From Lichenifustis flavocetrariae (GTDB lineage: Bacteria; Pseudomonadota; Alphaproteobacteria; Rhizobiales; Beijerinckiaceae), in the NCBI RefSeq assembly GCF_026130545.1, contig NZ_JAMOIM010000020.1:32637-96636 (forward strand): a DNA stretch of 64,000 nt, in the 5' to 3' direction. The position numbers were made by a program, and so were the translations under genes. Below, one piece after another: positions 44,260-52,753 of the stretch. Below the pieces are notes generated by a model that made no database searches, was not told the origin of the DNA, and saw only the letters and a list, made by a program, of their open reading frames with translations. Position 1 is the stretch's first letter. Each line of letters begins with the position of its first letter.

Positions 44260-46614
44260 ATGGCGCCCGTTGATCCGCGCGACGATGCTCGGCTTCTGCT
44301 GCAATCCGCGGCCGAGGCGGCACTCGCGCTCATCGAGGGCGGCGACTTGGAAGGGGCTGTCGCGCACCTTGCGGGGCAAGCCGGGATCGCAGCCGCACAG
44401 CCGGTCGCGTGTTATGGGTTCGGGCTTCTCTGCGTCAAAGCCGGTGACCTCCCATCCGCGCTGTCCTGGTTCGATCGGGCGATCGGTCTCGACCCTGACG
44501 ATATGCGGACCTTGAGGGCGCGGGCCGTCGTTCTGCAGGACCTCGGTCGCCTTGAAGAGGCCCTCGCGAGCCTCGAACACATGGCCCGCCTGCAGCCACG
44601 TGACGCCGGGCTTCGATGCGACATCGGAATCGTCCTGCGGAACATCGGTCGTGCGCAGGAGGCGCTAGCCGCATTCTCGGAATCCCAGCGGCTTGCGGCC
44701 GATCCGTGCGAAGCGCTCGTTCAATCGGGACTGCTGTTGGCCGTTCTAGGGCGCTCTGACGAGGCGATCGCGGCTCTCGCGGAGGCGGCAACCTTGAGAC
44801 CCGACGAGGATGTGCTGACCCCACAAGGGATCCGGCTGCACAACGCGGGCCGGGATCACGAAGCCGTCGCGGTCTTCGCGGCCGCGGGCGGTCGCCGGCC
44901 GCTCGATGTCGAGGCGGAGCTCAAGCGCGGCCAGAGCTCCGTTCGGCTTGCCCGCTATGAGGACGCCATCGCGTGCTACGAGCGGGCCGCGCATCAGTCG
45001 AGCGATGACGCGCGGCCCTTGTTCCTCAAAGCGGCTGCACTGAAAATGCTCGATCGGCTGCCGGAGGCGCTTGCAGCCTATGACGCGGGCCTGGTCAAGG
45101 ATCCGCTGTCCTGTGAGGCCCATTGCAATCGTGGCAACCTGCTGCACCAGCGTGGCGCTACCGACGCCGCTCTCGCGGCCTATGCCCGCGCCCTGGCGAT
45201 CGATGCCGGCTTTCTGCCCGCGCATCTCAATCGCGCGAATATCCACTACCGGGCCGGCCGTTTCAACGAGGCGCTGGTCCATTGCCGGGAAATCCTCCGC
45301 CGCGAACCCGATCATGCGCCGGCGTCGAATCTGCTAGGTGCCATTCTGCACGAGCAGGGACGGGACGATGAGGCCTTGGGGGCGCTCGATCGTGCCATCG
45401 CGGTGCAACCGGATCTCCCGGAGGCGTGGCTCAACCGCGGCAACGTGCTCCGGGCCATGGACGATCTCGACGCCGCCATTCTGGCCTATGGCGAAGCGCT
45501 GCAGCGGAATCCGCAGGGGGCGGACGCGCTGTCCAATCTCGGCGTCGCCCGGCTCGAATTGGCGCAGGTGGACGAGGCTCTCGCGTGTTTCGACCGGGCC
45601 TTGACGCTGCAGCCGGATTTTCCCAACGCGCGGGCCAATCGGGCCGGGGTTTTGCTGCTCAAGGGCCGGCTCGGCGAAGGCTTTGCGGAATACGAGAGCC
45701 GGTGGGAGCGGACGAAACCGGTGTCGAGGCTCGTGACCCCGCCGGCGCCGCAGTGGGACGGGGAGGATCTCGCGGGCAGACGGATCTTGGTCTATGACGA
45801 GCAGGGCTTGGGCGATCTGATCCAGTTCTCCCGTTATCTTCCGCTGCTTGTCGATTGTGGCGCCGATGTCGACTTTTTGTGCCGCCCCAGCATGCGGCGG
45901 CTGCTCGGAGGACTTCTGACGGGAGTCCATCTCGTCGAAGCACCCGACCCCCGAATCCCGTACGATTTCGCCAGCGCGCTTCTCAGCCTGCCGCGCGGAT
46001 CCCGCACCGAACTCGGCTCGATCCCGTCGTCGCGGTCGTACCTGCATCCCGACCCTCAGCGTGCTGGCTTTTGGGCGGCCCAACTCGGTGCGCAAGGGTT
46101 CCGGATCGGTGTTTGCTGGCGTGGCAACACGGTGACGAGCCCAAAACGGAGCTTTCCGCCTGCCTGTCTGGCTCCGATCGCGGCAATCCCGGGCGTTCGC
46201 CTCATCAGCCTCGTCAAGGATGAACGACCCGACGAGCTCGGCGCGGTACGCGACCCTTGGCGAATCGAATCCGCCGGTCCGACCTTCGACCGCGGACCCC
46301 ATGCTTTCGTCGATAGTGCCGCGATCATCAGCCGATTGGATCTCGTCGTGACGAGCGACACGTCCATCGCTCATCTGGCCGGGGCTTTGGGGGTGCCGGT
46401 TTTCGTGGCCTTGCGGCAGGCCGCCGACTGGCGGTGGCTTCTCGCCCGCAGCGACTCCCCCTGGTATCCGACCATGCGTCTGTTCCGACAGACGCAGCGT
46501 GACGCCTGGGAGCCGGTCTTTGTGGAGATCGCACAAGCTGTCGTGACCTTGATGGCCGGCACGGTGGCAGGTGAGACCCTGGGCGCGGGCGACGCGCCCT
46601 CCACCCGGGCTTAA
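44260..46614 (+). CDS. TPR-repeat protein with GT9/OGT-like C-terminal domain
   Basis: A protein of 784 residues. The first ~480 residues are about a dozen tetratricopeptide repeats with regular Ala/Leu/Pro spacing (for example AYDAGLVKDPLSCEAHCNRGNLL). The C-terminal ~250 residues have DEQGLGDLIQFSRYLPLL, GVCWRGN and TSDTSIAHLAGALGVPVFVAL, typical of a GT9 or SPINDLY-like glycosyltransferase. Such proteins often glycosylate flagellin or surface proteins. The ATG at 44260 is chosen; a TTG at 44197 would add 21 residues. Confidence 0.8.
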   Translation: MAPVDPRDDARLLLQSAAEAALALIEGGDLEGAVAHLAGQAGIAAAQPVACYGFGLLCVKAGDLPSALSWFDRAIGLDPDDMRTLRARAVVLQDLGRLEEALASLEHMARLQPRDAGLRCDIGIVLRNIGRAQEALAAFSESQRLAADPCEALVQSGLLLAVLGRSDEAIAALAEAATLRPDEDVLTPQGIRLHNAGRDHEAVAVFAAAGGRRPLDVEAELKRGQSSVRLARYEDAIACYERAAHQSSDDARPLFLKAAALKMLDRLPEALAAYDAGLVKDPLSCEAHCNRGNLLHQRGATDAALAAYARALAIDAGFLPAHLNRANIHYRAGRFNEALVHCREILRREPDHAPASNLLGAILHEQGRDDEALGALDRAIAVQPDLPEAWLNRGNVLRAMDDLDAAILAYGEALQRNPQGADALSNLGVARLELAQVDEALACFDRALTLQPDFPNARANRAGVLLLKGRLGEGFAEYESRWERTKPVSRLVTPPAPQWDGEDLAGRRILVYDEQGLGDLIQFSRYLPLLVDCGADVDFLCRPSMRRLLGGLLTGVHLVEAPDPRIPYDFASALLSLPRGSRTELGSIPSSRSYLHPDPQRAGFWAAQLGAQGFRIGVCWRGNTVTSPKRSFPPACLAPIAAIPGVRLISLVKDERPDELGAVRDPWRIESAGPTFDRGPHAFVDSAAIISRLDLVVTSDTSIAHLAGALGVPVFVALRQAADWRWLLARSDSPWYPTMRLFRQTQRDAWEPVFVEIAQAVVTLMAGTVAGETLGAGDAPSTRA

Positions 46615-46667
46615 CGAACCGGTCGCGTGAGAGGTTTTGTTAAGTATGCCGGTTTACCGTCTTCGGC

Positions 46668-47423
46668 ATGGTTGAACGTCCCCACATCTTTCTAGCCACC
46701 CCGTGCTTCGGCGGTCAGGTCAAAACCGGCTACATGCAGTCCGTCCTCGGGCTCATGCATGTCGCCAACCAGGAGGGGTTCGACATGTCGATCGGCCTCC
46801 TCGGGCAGGACGCGCTCATCACGCGCTGCCGCAACACGCTGCTCGGCGCCTTCATGGAGGGCGGAGCCAGCCATCTTCTGTTCATCGACAGCGACATCGA
46901 ATTCGCGCCCGCCGCGGTCGTGCGCCTGCTGCGCAGCGGCAAGGATGTCGTCGCGGGCATGTATCCGATCAAGGATCTGAACTGGGAGATCGCCCCTCAC
47001 AACCGCCAGAAATTCGGCGAGGAGGGCCAAGCGGCCTGCCTGATGTATGTCGGCAAGCCCGAGAATCCGGCGCAGCGGGGCACGCCAGACGGGTTGATCC
47101 CTGCGACCTATGCCGGCACGGGCTTCATGATGATCAGCCGGCACGCGGGCGAGCGGCTGATCGCCGCCTATCCGGAGACGCGTTATCGGACGATCCACGC
47201 GTGGCCGCTTCCGAAAGGGCCGGAGCGCGAGCGCTATGCCCTGTTCGACACGATGATCGTTCCCGAGACGGGCGAATATCTGAGCGAGGATTATGCCTTC
47301 TGCCATCGCTGGCACGCGATTGGCGGCGATATCTGGCTCGATACGCAGTGTCGGCTGACCCATATCGGCAATGCTGAATATCGCGGCAACCCTATCACGC
47401 GTTTTCCCGTCGGGCTGAGCTGA
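46668..47423 (+). CDS. Small glycosyltransferase (GT-A fold)
   Basis: A protein of 251 residues. PHIFLATPCFGGQVKTGYMQS at the N terminus and HLLFIDSDIEF with a Asp-Ser-Asp metal site at about residue 72 fit a GT-A glycosyltransferase, and YAGTGFMMISRHAG is a conserved loop. Substrates unknown. It follows the TPR-GT9 gene by 53 bases and probably belongs with it. Confidence 0.75.
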   Translation: MVERPHIFLATPCFGGQVKTGYMQSVLGLMHVANQEGFDMSIGLLGQDALITRCRNTLLGAFMEGGASHLLFIDSDIEFAPAAVVRLLRSGKDVVAGMYPIKDLNWEIAPHNRQKFGEEGQAACLMYVGKPENPAQRGTPDGLIPATYAGTGFMMISRHAGERLIAAYPETRYRTIHAWPLPKGPERERYALFDTMIVPETGEYLSEDYAFCHRWHAIGGDIWLDTQCRLTHIGNAEYRGNPITRFPVGLS

Positions 47424-47429
47424 ACCGCT

Positions 47430-48215
47430 TCAGGCGGCCGTCCAGCCGCCGTCCATGACGATGTTCGCGCCCGTGATCTGCGCGGCCTCATTGGAACACA
47501 GGAAGAGAGCCGTCGCGGCGACCTGTTCGACCGTCACGAATTGCTTGGTCGGCTGCGCGGCCAGCACCACGTCGTTGATGACCTGTTCGCGCGTGAGATT
47601 GCGGGCCTTCATGGTGTCGGGGATCTGCTTCTCGACGAGAGGCGTCCAGACGTAGCCCGGCGAGATGCAATTGGCGGTCACGCCGGAGGTCGCGAGTTCC
47701 AGCGCCACCGTTTTGGTCAATCCCGTCAGGCCGTGCTTCGCCGCCACATAGGCGGCCTTGAACGGGGAGGCCACGAGTGAATGGGCCGATGCCGTGTTGA
47801 TGATCCGCCCCCAGCCCCGCCGCTTCATGCCCGGCACGGCGGCTCGGATCGTATGAAAGGCCGACGAGAGATTGATGGCCAGGATGGCGTCCCAGGCGTC
47901 GATGGGGAAGTCCTCGATCGGCGAGACACGCTGGATGCCGGCATTGTTGACCAGGATGTCGACGGAGCCGAGCTTGTCCTCGGCCTCCTGGATCATCGCG
48001 GCGATCTCGGCCGGCTTCGACATGTCGGCCGGCGAGTGCAGGCAGCGAACCCCGTGGTCCCGGCCGATCGTTTCCACCAGGGCCCGGATCGCCTCGGGTT
48101 CACCGAAGCCGTTCAACATCACATCGATCCCGCGGCCGGCGAGGGCCGTCGCCACCGCGAGTCCAATGCCGCTGGTGGAGCCGGTTACCACGGCACGATG
48201 CTGGGACTTTGGCAT
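47430..48215 (-). CDS. 3-hydroxybutyrate dehydrogenase
   Basis: An SDR of 261 residues: TGSTSGIGLAVATALA, NNAGIQRVSPIEDFP, NTASAHSLVASPFKAAYVAAKHG (Ser and Tyr-x3-Lys) and PGYVWTPLVEKQIPD. The last two are hallmarks of D-3-hydroxybutyrate dehydrogenases, which oxidise 3-hydroxybutyrate to acetoacetate in PHB turnover. The ATG at 48215 has CAGGAG upstream; the longer frame to 48314 is not conserved. It converges on the glycosyltransferase gene. Confidence 0.92.
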   Translation of the reverse strand: MPKSQHRAVVTGSTSGIGLAVATALAGRGIDVMLNGFGEPEAIRALVETIGRDHGVRCLHSPADMSKPAEIAAMIQEAEDKLGSVDILVNNAGIQRVSPIEDFPIDAWDAILAINLSSAFHTIRAAVPGMKRRGWGRIINTASAHSLVASPFKAAYVAAKHGLTGLTKTVALELATSGVTANCISPGYVWTPLVEKQIPDTMKARNLTREQVINDVVLAAQPTKQFVTVEQVAATALFLCSNEAAQITGANIVMDGGWTAA

Positions 48216-48378
48216 GCAACACTCCTGTCTGACGGGGTCCGTGTCGCTTTCTAACCCGAAATGTCGCGCGCTCCCACTCACGACCCACCGTCGTTTCGTG
48301 GGAAAAATAACCACACCTTAGGACATTTAACCTAATCTGCACCCTACGAGCAACGATTTCACAGGAAGTGAGCCGACG

Positions 48379-49143
48379 ATGTCTCTTTCGATATCGGGAA
48401 GTAGCAGCAGCCAAATGGCGCAAGCTTTGAAATTGATGAAGGACTTGAGCGCGACGTCGAGCACCGGTACCTCCGGCACCAGCGCGACCACGTCGACCTC
48501 CACCGATGCGTCCTCCACGATCGACAGCACGAACAGTGGCAGCACGCAGACGGCGGCAGCCCTGGCGGCCTTCCTGACTCAGCTCTCCGATCTGACGAGT
48601 TCGACTTCGGGATCGCAGGACACCATGCACACGAAAGGCGCGCATGGCGGACATGGTCCGCACGGCGCAGGCGGCCCACCGCCGACTTCAACGTCGACGG
48701 CATCGACCGCCACCAGCACGGATTCGACCACCTCGTCTCTGTTTTCGTCTCTGACCGCCTCGACCAGCACCGACAGCCTCACGAGCATCGCGGCGTCCTC
48801 CACCTCCTCGGCTTCGACCAGCGCAACCCCGGATTCCGCCGAGCTCATCAAGGCGATCGAGACGGCACTTCAGGCGTTTGCGTCGAGCTTTGCCGATGCC
48901 GACAGCTCATCTTCACGCGTCGCGTCCGGCCGTTCCGGGACGGACGCCACCACGCCGCCCCCGCCGCCGGTCAGCTCCGAAATATCGGCCAGCGCGTCAA
49001 ACACGGCTTCGACGACGAGCAGTGGCGTGACCGCCGGCGACAGCACGATTTCGACCATCAGCAACGAGCAGGCGGCTGCGGTCATGCGGGCCTTCCAGTC
49101 CTACGCGTCGCAAGGCGCGTCGACGTCCGTGGACGAATCCTGA
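48379..49143 (+). CDS. Ser/Thr-rich low-complexity protein
   Basis: A protein of 254 residues that is dominated by Ser, Thr, Ala and Gly. Two short non-repetitive helical segments remain: SSQMAQALKLMKDLSA near the N terminus and SAELIKAIETALQAFASSF in the middle, plus NEQAAAVMRAFQSYA near the end. A His/Gly/Pro stretch lies at about residues 82-98. No signal peptide, enzyme motif or known domain is seen. The composition suggests an extended, perhaps secreted or glycosylated protein. Confidence 0.6.
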   Translation: MSLSISGSSSSQMAQALKLMKDLSATSSTGTSGTSATTSTSTDASSTIDSTNSGSTQTAAALAAFLTQLSDLTSSTSGSQDTMHTKGAHGGHGPHGAGGPPPTSTSTASTATSTDSTTSSLFSSLTASTSTDSLTSIAASSTSSASTSATPDSAELIKAIETALQAFASSFADADSSSSRVASGRSGTDATTPPPPPVSSEISASASNTASTTSSGVTAGDSTISTISNEQAAAVMRAFQSYASQGASTSVDES

Positions 49144-49157
49144 GCCGGATAACCGGT

Positions 49158-49775
49158 TTAGAACACCAGACGGGGCGTCACAGCCGGCTTGATCATCAAG
49201 GGTTGGCCGGCCGTGACCAGCACCACCGTGTCGCAGACCTGCGCGATCGACTGGTTGAGCCGGCCCTGTGCGTCCCGGAACTCGCGTCCGAGACGATTGT
49301 CGGGCACGATCCCGCCCCCGACCTCGTTCGACACGAGGATGACCGGGGCGGGAAGGTTCCCCAGACAGGCGGCAAGCCCCTGAACGGCCTTCTCGATGTC
49401 ATGTCCGCCGAGCATGAGATTGGTGAGCCAGAGCGTCAGGCAATCGACCACCACCAGGGAGCCCGGGACGGCTTCGCGACCCAGCGCTGCGCTGAGCGCG
49501 AGCGGTTCCTCCACTGTGCGCCAACGTCCGTCGCGCGCGGCGCGATGGAGCGCCACGCGGCTTTCCATCTCCGCGTCCCAAATATCGGCCGTCGCCAGGT
49601 AGACAGGCGACAGGCCCGACCCCTCGGCCAGCGCCTGCGCGTGCGCGCTTTTGCCCGATCTGGCGCCCCCGAGAACGAGGCAGGACCGCACCGCAAGGGC
49701 GGCCGGCTCCGTAGGGCTTCCGATCAAAACGCGGTCTCCAGGCTGCTCGACGATTGCCGTCGCGCCGCAAACCAT
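49158..49775 (-). CDS. cobU: Adenosylcobinamide kinase / guanylyltransferase
   Basis: A protein of up to 205 residues. LVLGGARSGKSAHAQALA is the P-loop, YLATADIWDAEM follows it, VVDCLTLWLTNLML is the central strand, and VSNEVGGGIVPDNRLGREFRD is the CobU signature. It phosphorylates and guanylates cobinamide in cobalamin synthesis. The true start may be the GTG at 49691, which gives the usual ~177 residues and leaves room for divergent promoters; from the ATG at 49775 only 15 bases would separate it from the aminotransferase start. Confidence 0.9.
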   Translation of the reverse strand: MVCGATAIVEQPGDRVLIGSPTEPAALAVRSCLVLGGARSGKSAHAQALAEGSGLSPVYLATADIWDAEMESRVALHRAARDGRWRTVEEPLALSAALGREAVPGSLVVVDCLTLWLTNLMLGGHDIEKAVQGLAACLGNLPAPVILVSNEVGGGIVPDNRLGREFRDAQGRLNQSIAQVCDTVVLVTAGQPLMIKPAVTPRLVF

Positions 49776-49790
49776 ACATGACGTGGCCCC

Positions 49791-50942
49791 ATGAATCCCA
49801 TCTTCGCCGAGACGGGCACGAGCGTCTTCGAAACCATGTCGCGCCTGAGCGTCCAGCACGGGGCGATCAACCTGGGCCAGGGCTTTCCCGATGATCCGGG
49901 GCCGCGCGACGTACGCGAGGCGGCCGCGACCGCGGTGCTCGACGGCTGGAACCAATATCCGCCGATGCTGGGACTGCCGCAGCTCCGGCAGGCGATCGCG
50001 GCCCACTACCAGCGGTTCCAGGCTATCGACTTCGATCCCTTGAGCGAGATCATGGTCACGTCCGGCGCCACGGAGGCGCTGGCCGGTGCCCTGATGGCCC
50101 TGATTGAGCCCGGCGACGAGGTGGTGCTGTTCCAGCCCATGTACGACGCCTATCTGCCGCTCGTGCGGCGGGCCGGCGGGGTGCCGCGCTTCGTCACACT
50201 CCGGCCGCCGCATTGGCGCTTCGACGAGGACATGCTGGCGCGGGCCTTCGGCCCGCGGACCAAGCTCGTGCTGTTCAACAATCCGCTCAATCCGACCGGC
50301 ACGGTGTTCAGCGGCGAGGATCTCGCGCTGCTGGCCCGTGTCTGCGTCGCCCATGACGTGATCGCCATCTGCGACGACGTGTGGGAGCACGTGGTCTTCG
50401 ATGACAACCCCTACACGCCCCTCATCGCCTGTCCGGGCATGCGCGACCGAACGGTCAAGATCGGATCGGCCGGCAAGATCTTCTCCCTCACGGGCTGGAA
50501 AGTGGGCTTCGTGATGGCGCAGCCGAGCCTCCTGCGCGTGCTCGCGCGGGCCCATCAGTTCATCACCTTCACGACCCCGCCCAATCTGCAGACTGCCGTC
50601 GCCTACGGGCTCGGCAAGGACGAGAGCTATTTCCGGACCATGCGGACCGGGCTGCAGCGCAGCCGCGACCGCTTCGCGGCGGGGCTCACTGCGCGCGGCT
50701 GGCCGGTCGCGCCGAGCCAGGGCACCTATTTTCTGACGGTCGACATCGGCCGTATGGGTCTCGTGGACGACATCGCCTTCTGCGAGACCCTGGTGCGCGA
50801 GCGGCGCGTCGCCGCGATCCCGGTCTCGGCCTTCTATGCTGAGGACGCGATCCGCACGGCGGTCCGGTTCTGCTTCGCCAAGTCCGACGAGACCCTCGAT
50901 GCCGCGCTGGACCGGCTGGGTCAGGCCGGTAGCCTGGCGTGA
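49791..50942 (+). CDS. PLP-dependent class I/II aminotransferase
   Basis: A protein of 383 residues: INLGQGFPDDPGP, VTSGATEALAGALMAL, NNPLNPTGTVF and GSAGKIFSLTGWKVGF with the Schiff-base lysine. It belongs to the group of methionine/kynurenine and N-succinyl-diaminopimelate aminotransferases (YbdL, DapC-like). The substrate is not certain. Its stop overlaps the GTG start of the solute-binding protein (GTGA). Confidence 0.87.
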   Translation: MNPIFAETGTSVFETMSRLSVQHGAINLGQGFPDDPGPRDVREAAATAVLDGWNQYPPMLGLPQLRQAIAAHYQRFQAIDFDPLSEIMVTSGATEALAGALMALIEPGDEVVLFQPMYDAYLPLVRRAGGVPRFVTLRPPHWRFDEDMLARAFGPRTKLVLFNNPLNPTGTVFSGEDLALLARVCVAHDVIAICDDVWEHVVFDDNPYTPLIACPGMRDRTVKIGSAGKIFSLTGWKVGFVMAQPSLLRVLARAHQFITFTTPPNLQTAVAYGLGKDESYFRTMRTGLQRSRDRFAAGLTARGWPVAPSQGTYFLTVDIGRMGLVDDIAFCETLVRERRVAAIPVSAFYAEDAIRTAVRFCFAKSDETLDAALDRLGQAGSLA

Positions 50943-52018
50943 TCCGACACGTCGCTGCGCTGGCCTTCCTGGTCCTGACCTCGGTCACCGTGGGTGAGCG
51001 GGTCGACGCGGCCGAGAAGGCCGGAACTGTCCGGGTTCTGTCGATCAGCGACGCGCTTGATCCCGCCAGCCTCGACACGTTCGGCCGTGAGACGGGCATC
51101 GGGGTCCTGGTCGACAGCTTCGTGGCGTCGGATGCGATCGAACGAATGATGCGGGCGGCCGCACCACCCTATGACCTCGTTCTCATTCCCGCGTCAGCTC
51201 TCGGGCCTCTGTTGAAGGCCGGTCTTCTGGCCCGGCTCGATGCGGCGGCGGTCCCGGACGCCGTGCCGATCGAACCGCGCCTGGTCGAGGCCCTGGCAGC
51301 CCTCTCGGGCACCGGCTTTGCCGTTCCGTTCGACTGGTATGCGACCGTGCTGGCGCTGAACGCCGCCCGCCTCAAAGCGGCCAACGTCACGCTCGACGCT
51401 GGCACGGGATGGGACGTCCTGACCAAGCCCGATGTGCTGCGCGCCGTGGCGGCCTGTGGCTTCGGGGTGCCGGACCAACCGAGGACCCTCTACGCTCTAA
51501 CCCTGGCCATCACCGTTCCGCCCGACCGCGCACCCACCGTGCTCGATCGACGGCGCGCTTTGTCGGTTCTGGCGCAGCTGAAACTCGCGGCCAAATCCGG
51601 CACGGAGGCCGAACTCGCCGACAGCGCCGCGCAAGGGGATCTCTGCGCCGCGATTCTGCCAGGGCCGGCCGCCGTTCTCGCTTCCGAGCGCGCCAAAGTG
51701 GCCGAGAGCGGGGTCGATCTCATGGTCCTTACTCCGCAAACAGGCAGCCTCCTCTGGATGGATGTTCTGGCGGTTCCGGCCGCCTCCGTGAACCGTGACG
51801 CTGGGCTGGCCCTGCTTCGGTTTCTGCTGCGGCCCGAGACTGCGGCCATCATGGCCCGCGCCGGCCATGTTGCCCCTGCAACCCGCAATCCTCCCGCCCC
51901 AGGGATCGGCAATACGGCCGATGCCGCCATGCTTCGGTCGCTCGTCATTCCGCAGCCGCTCGATCCGGCTTTGGCACGAGTCATCGAAACGCAGTGGCAG
52001 CATGGCGCAGCCCATTGA
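50939..52018 (+). CDS. Periplasmic solute-binding protein (polyamine-binding-like)
   Basis: A protein of 359 residues with a signal peptide (VAALAFLVLTSVTVGERVDA) and the layout of PotD/PotF-type binding proteins: LSISDALDPASLDTFGRETGI, PYDLVLIPASALG and FAVPFDWYATVLALN. It would bind a polyamine or similar compound in the periplasm. No permease or ATPase genes are adjacent, so it is an orphan and may serve as a sensor or partner of a distant transporter. It is translationally coupled to the aminotransferase. Confidence 0.75.
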   Translation: MIRHVAALAFLVLTSVTVGERVDAAEKAGTVRVLSISDALDPASLDTFGRETGIGVLVDSFVASDAIERMMRAAAPPYDLVLIPASALGPLLKAGLLARLDAAAVPDAVPIEPRLVEALAALSGTGFAVPFDWYATVLALNAARLKAANVTLDAGTGWDVLTKPDVLRAVAACGFGVPDQPRTLYALTLAITVPPDRAPTVLDRRRALSVLAQLKLAAKSGTEAELADSAAQGDLCAAILPGPAAVLASERAKVAESGVDLMVLTPQTGSLLWMDVLAVPAASVNRDAGLALLRFLLRPETAAIMARAGHVAPATRNPPAPGIGNTADAAMLRSLVIPQPLDPALARVIETQWQHGAAH

Positions 52019-52078
52019 CGAATTCCCTCTTCTGTCGAACGGTGGAGCGCGACGACGCGGTCGTGCTAGAGAAGCCGC

Positions 52079-52753
52079 ATGAGGGGACTTCCAGAGGGAA
52101 ATGAGCATGGCCATCAGGCCGTGCTGACGCTAGACCGCGACGCACGGGCCGAGGCCATTCTGGCCGCCCTCGGCAATCGCTCGATCGCGCTTGTCGGGCT
52201 GATGGGGGCCGGCAAGACCGTGATCGGACGCCGCCTCGCGGCGCGGCTCGGCCTCGAATTCGTCGATACGGACCACGAGATCGAGATCGCGGCCGCGATG
52301 ACGATCCCGGAGATCTTCCAGCGCCATGGCGAGGCTTATTTCCGTGATCGGGAATGCCGGGTCGTGGCCCGCGTGATTGGCGTCGCACCCCGCGTCGTGG
52401 CGACCGGCGGAGGCGCCTTCATTCATGCTGCCACGCGTGCGGCCGTCCGGTCGGGCGCCGTCTCGGTATGGCTCAAGGCGGATTTCGAGGTGCTGATGCG
52501 ACGCGTGCGCAAGCGCAACAACAGGCCGATTCTCTACACCTCCGATCCCGAAGGGACGATGCGGCGCCTGATCGACATCCGCTATCCCGTCTACGCCCAG
52601 GCGGACGCCACTGTGATCTCGCGGGACGGCTCGCAGGACCAGGTGGTGCAGGATATTCTCGCGGCCCTCGAAGCCGGACCACTGCGGGCCGCGGCGGAGC
52701 TTGGCGCTCAGCCCTGGTCGGGCCAACCACGGAACCTAGAGCCTGATGAGTAA
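52079..52753 (+). CDS. aroK: Shikimate kinase
   Basis: A protein of 224 residues: ALVGLMGAGKTVIGRRLAARLG (P-loop), FVDTDHEIE (metal-binding Asp), FRDRE and VVATGGGAF. It phosphorylates shikimate. The first 15-30 residues and the last ~40 are extensions. The start at 52079 lacks a good ribosome site, and a GTG at 52121 is possible. It overlaps aroB by 8 bases. Confidence 0.94.
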   Translation: MRGLPEGNEHGHQAVLTLDRDARAEAILAALGNRSIALVGLMGAGKTVIGRRLAARLGLEFVDTDHEIEIAAAMTIPEIFQRHGEAYFRDRECRVVARVIGVAPRVVATGGGAFIHAATRAAVRSGAVSVWLKADFEVLMRRVRKRNNRPILYTSDPEGTMRRLIDIRYPVYAQADATVISRDGSQDQVVQDILAALEAGPLRAAAELGAQPWSGQPRNLEPDE

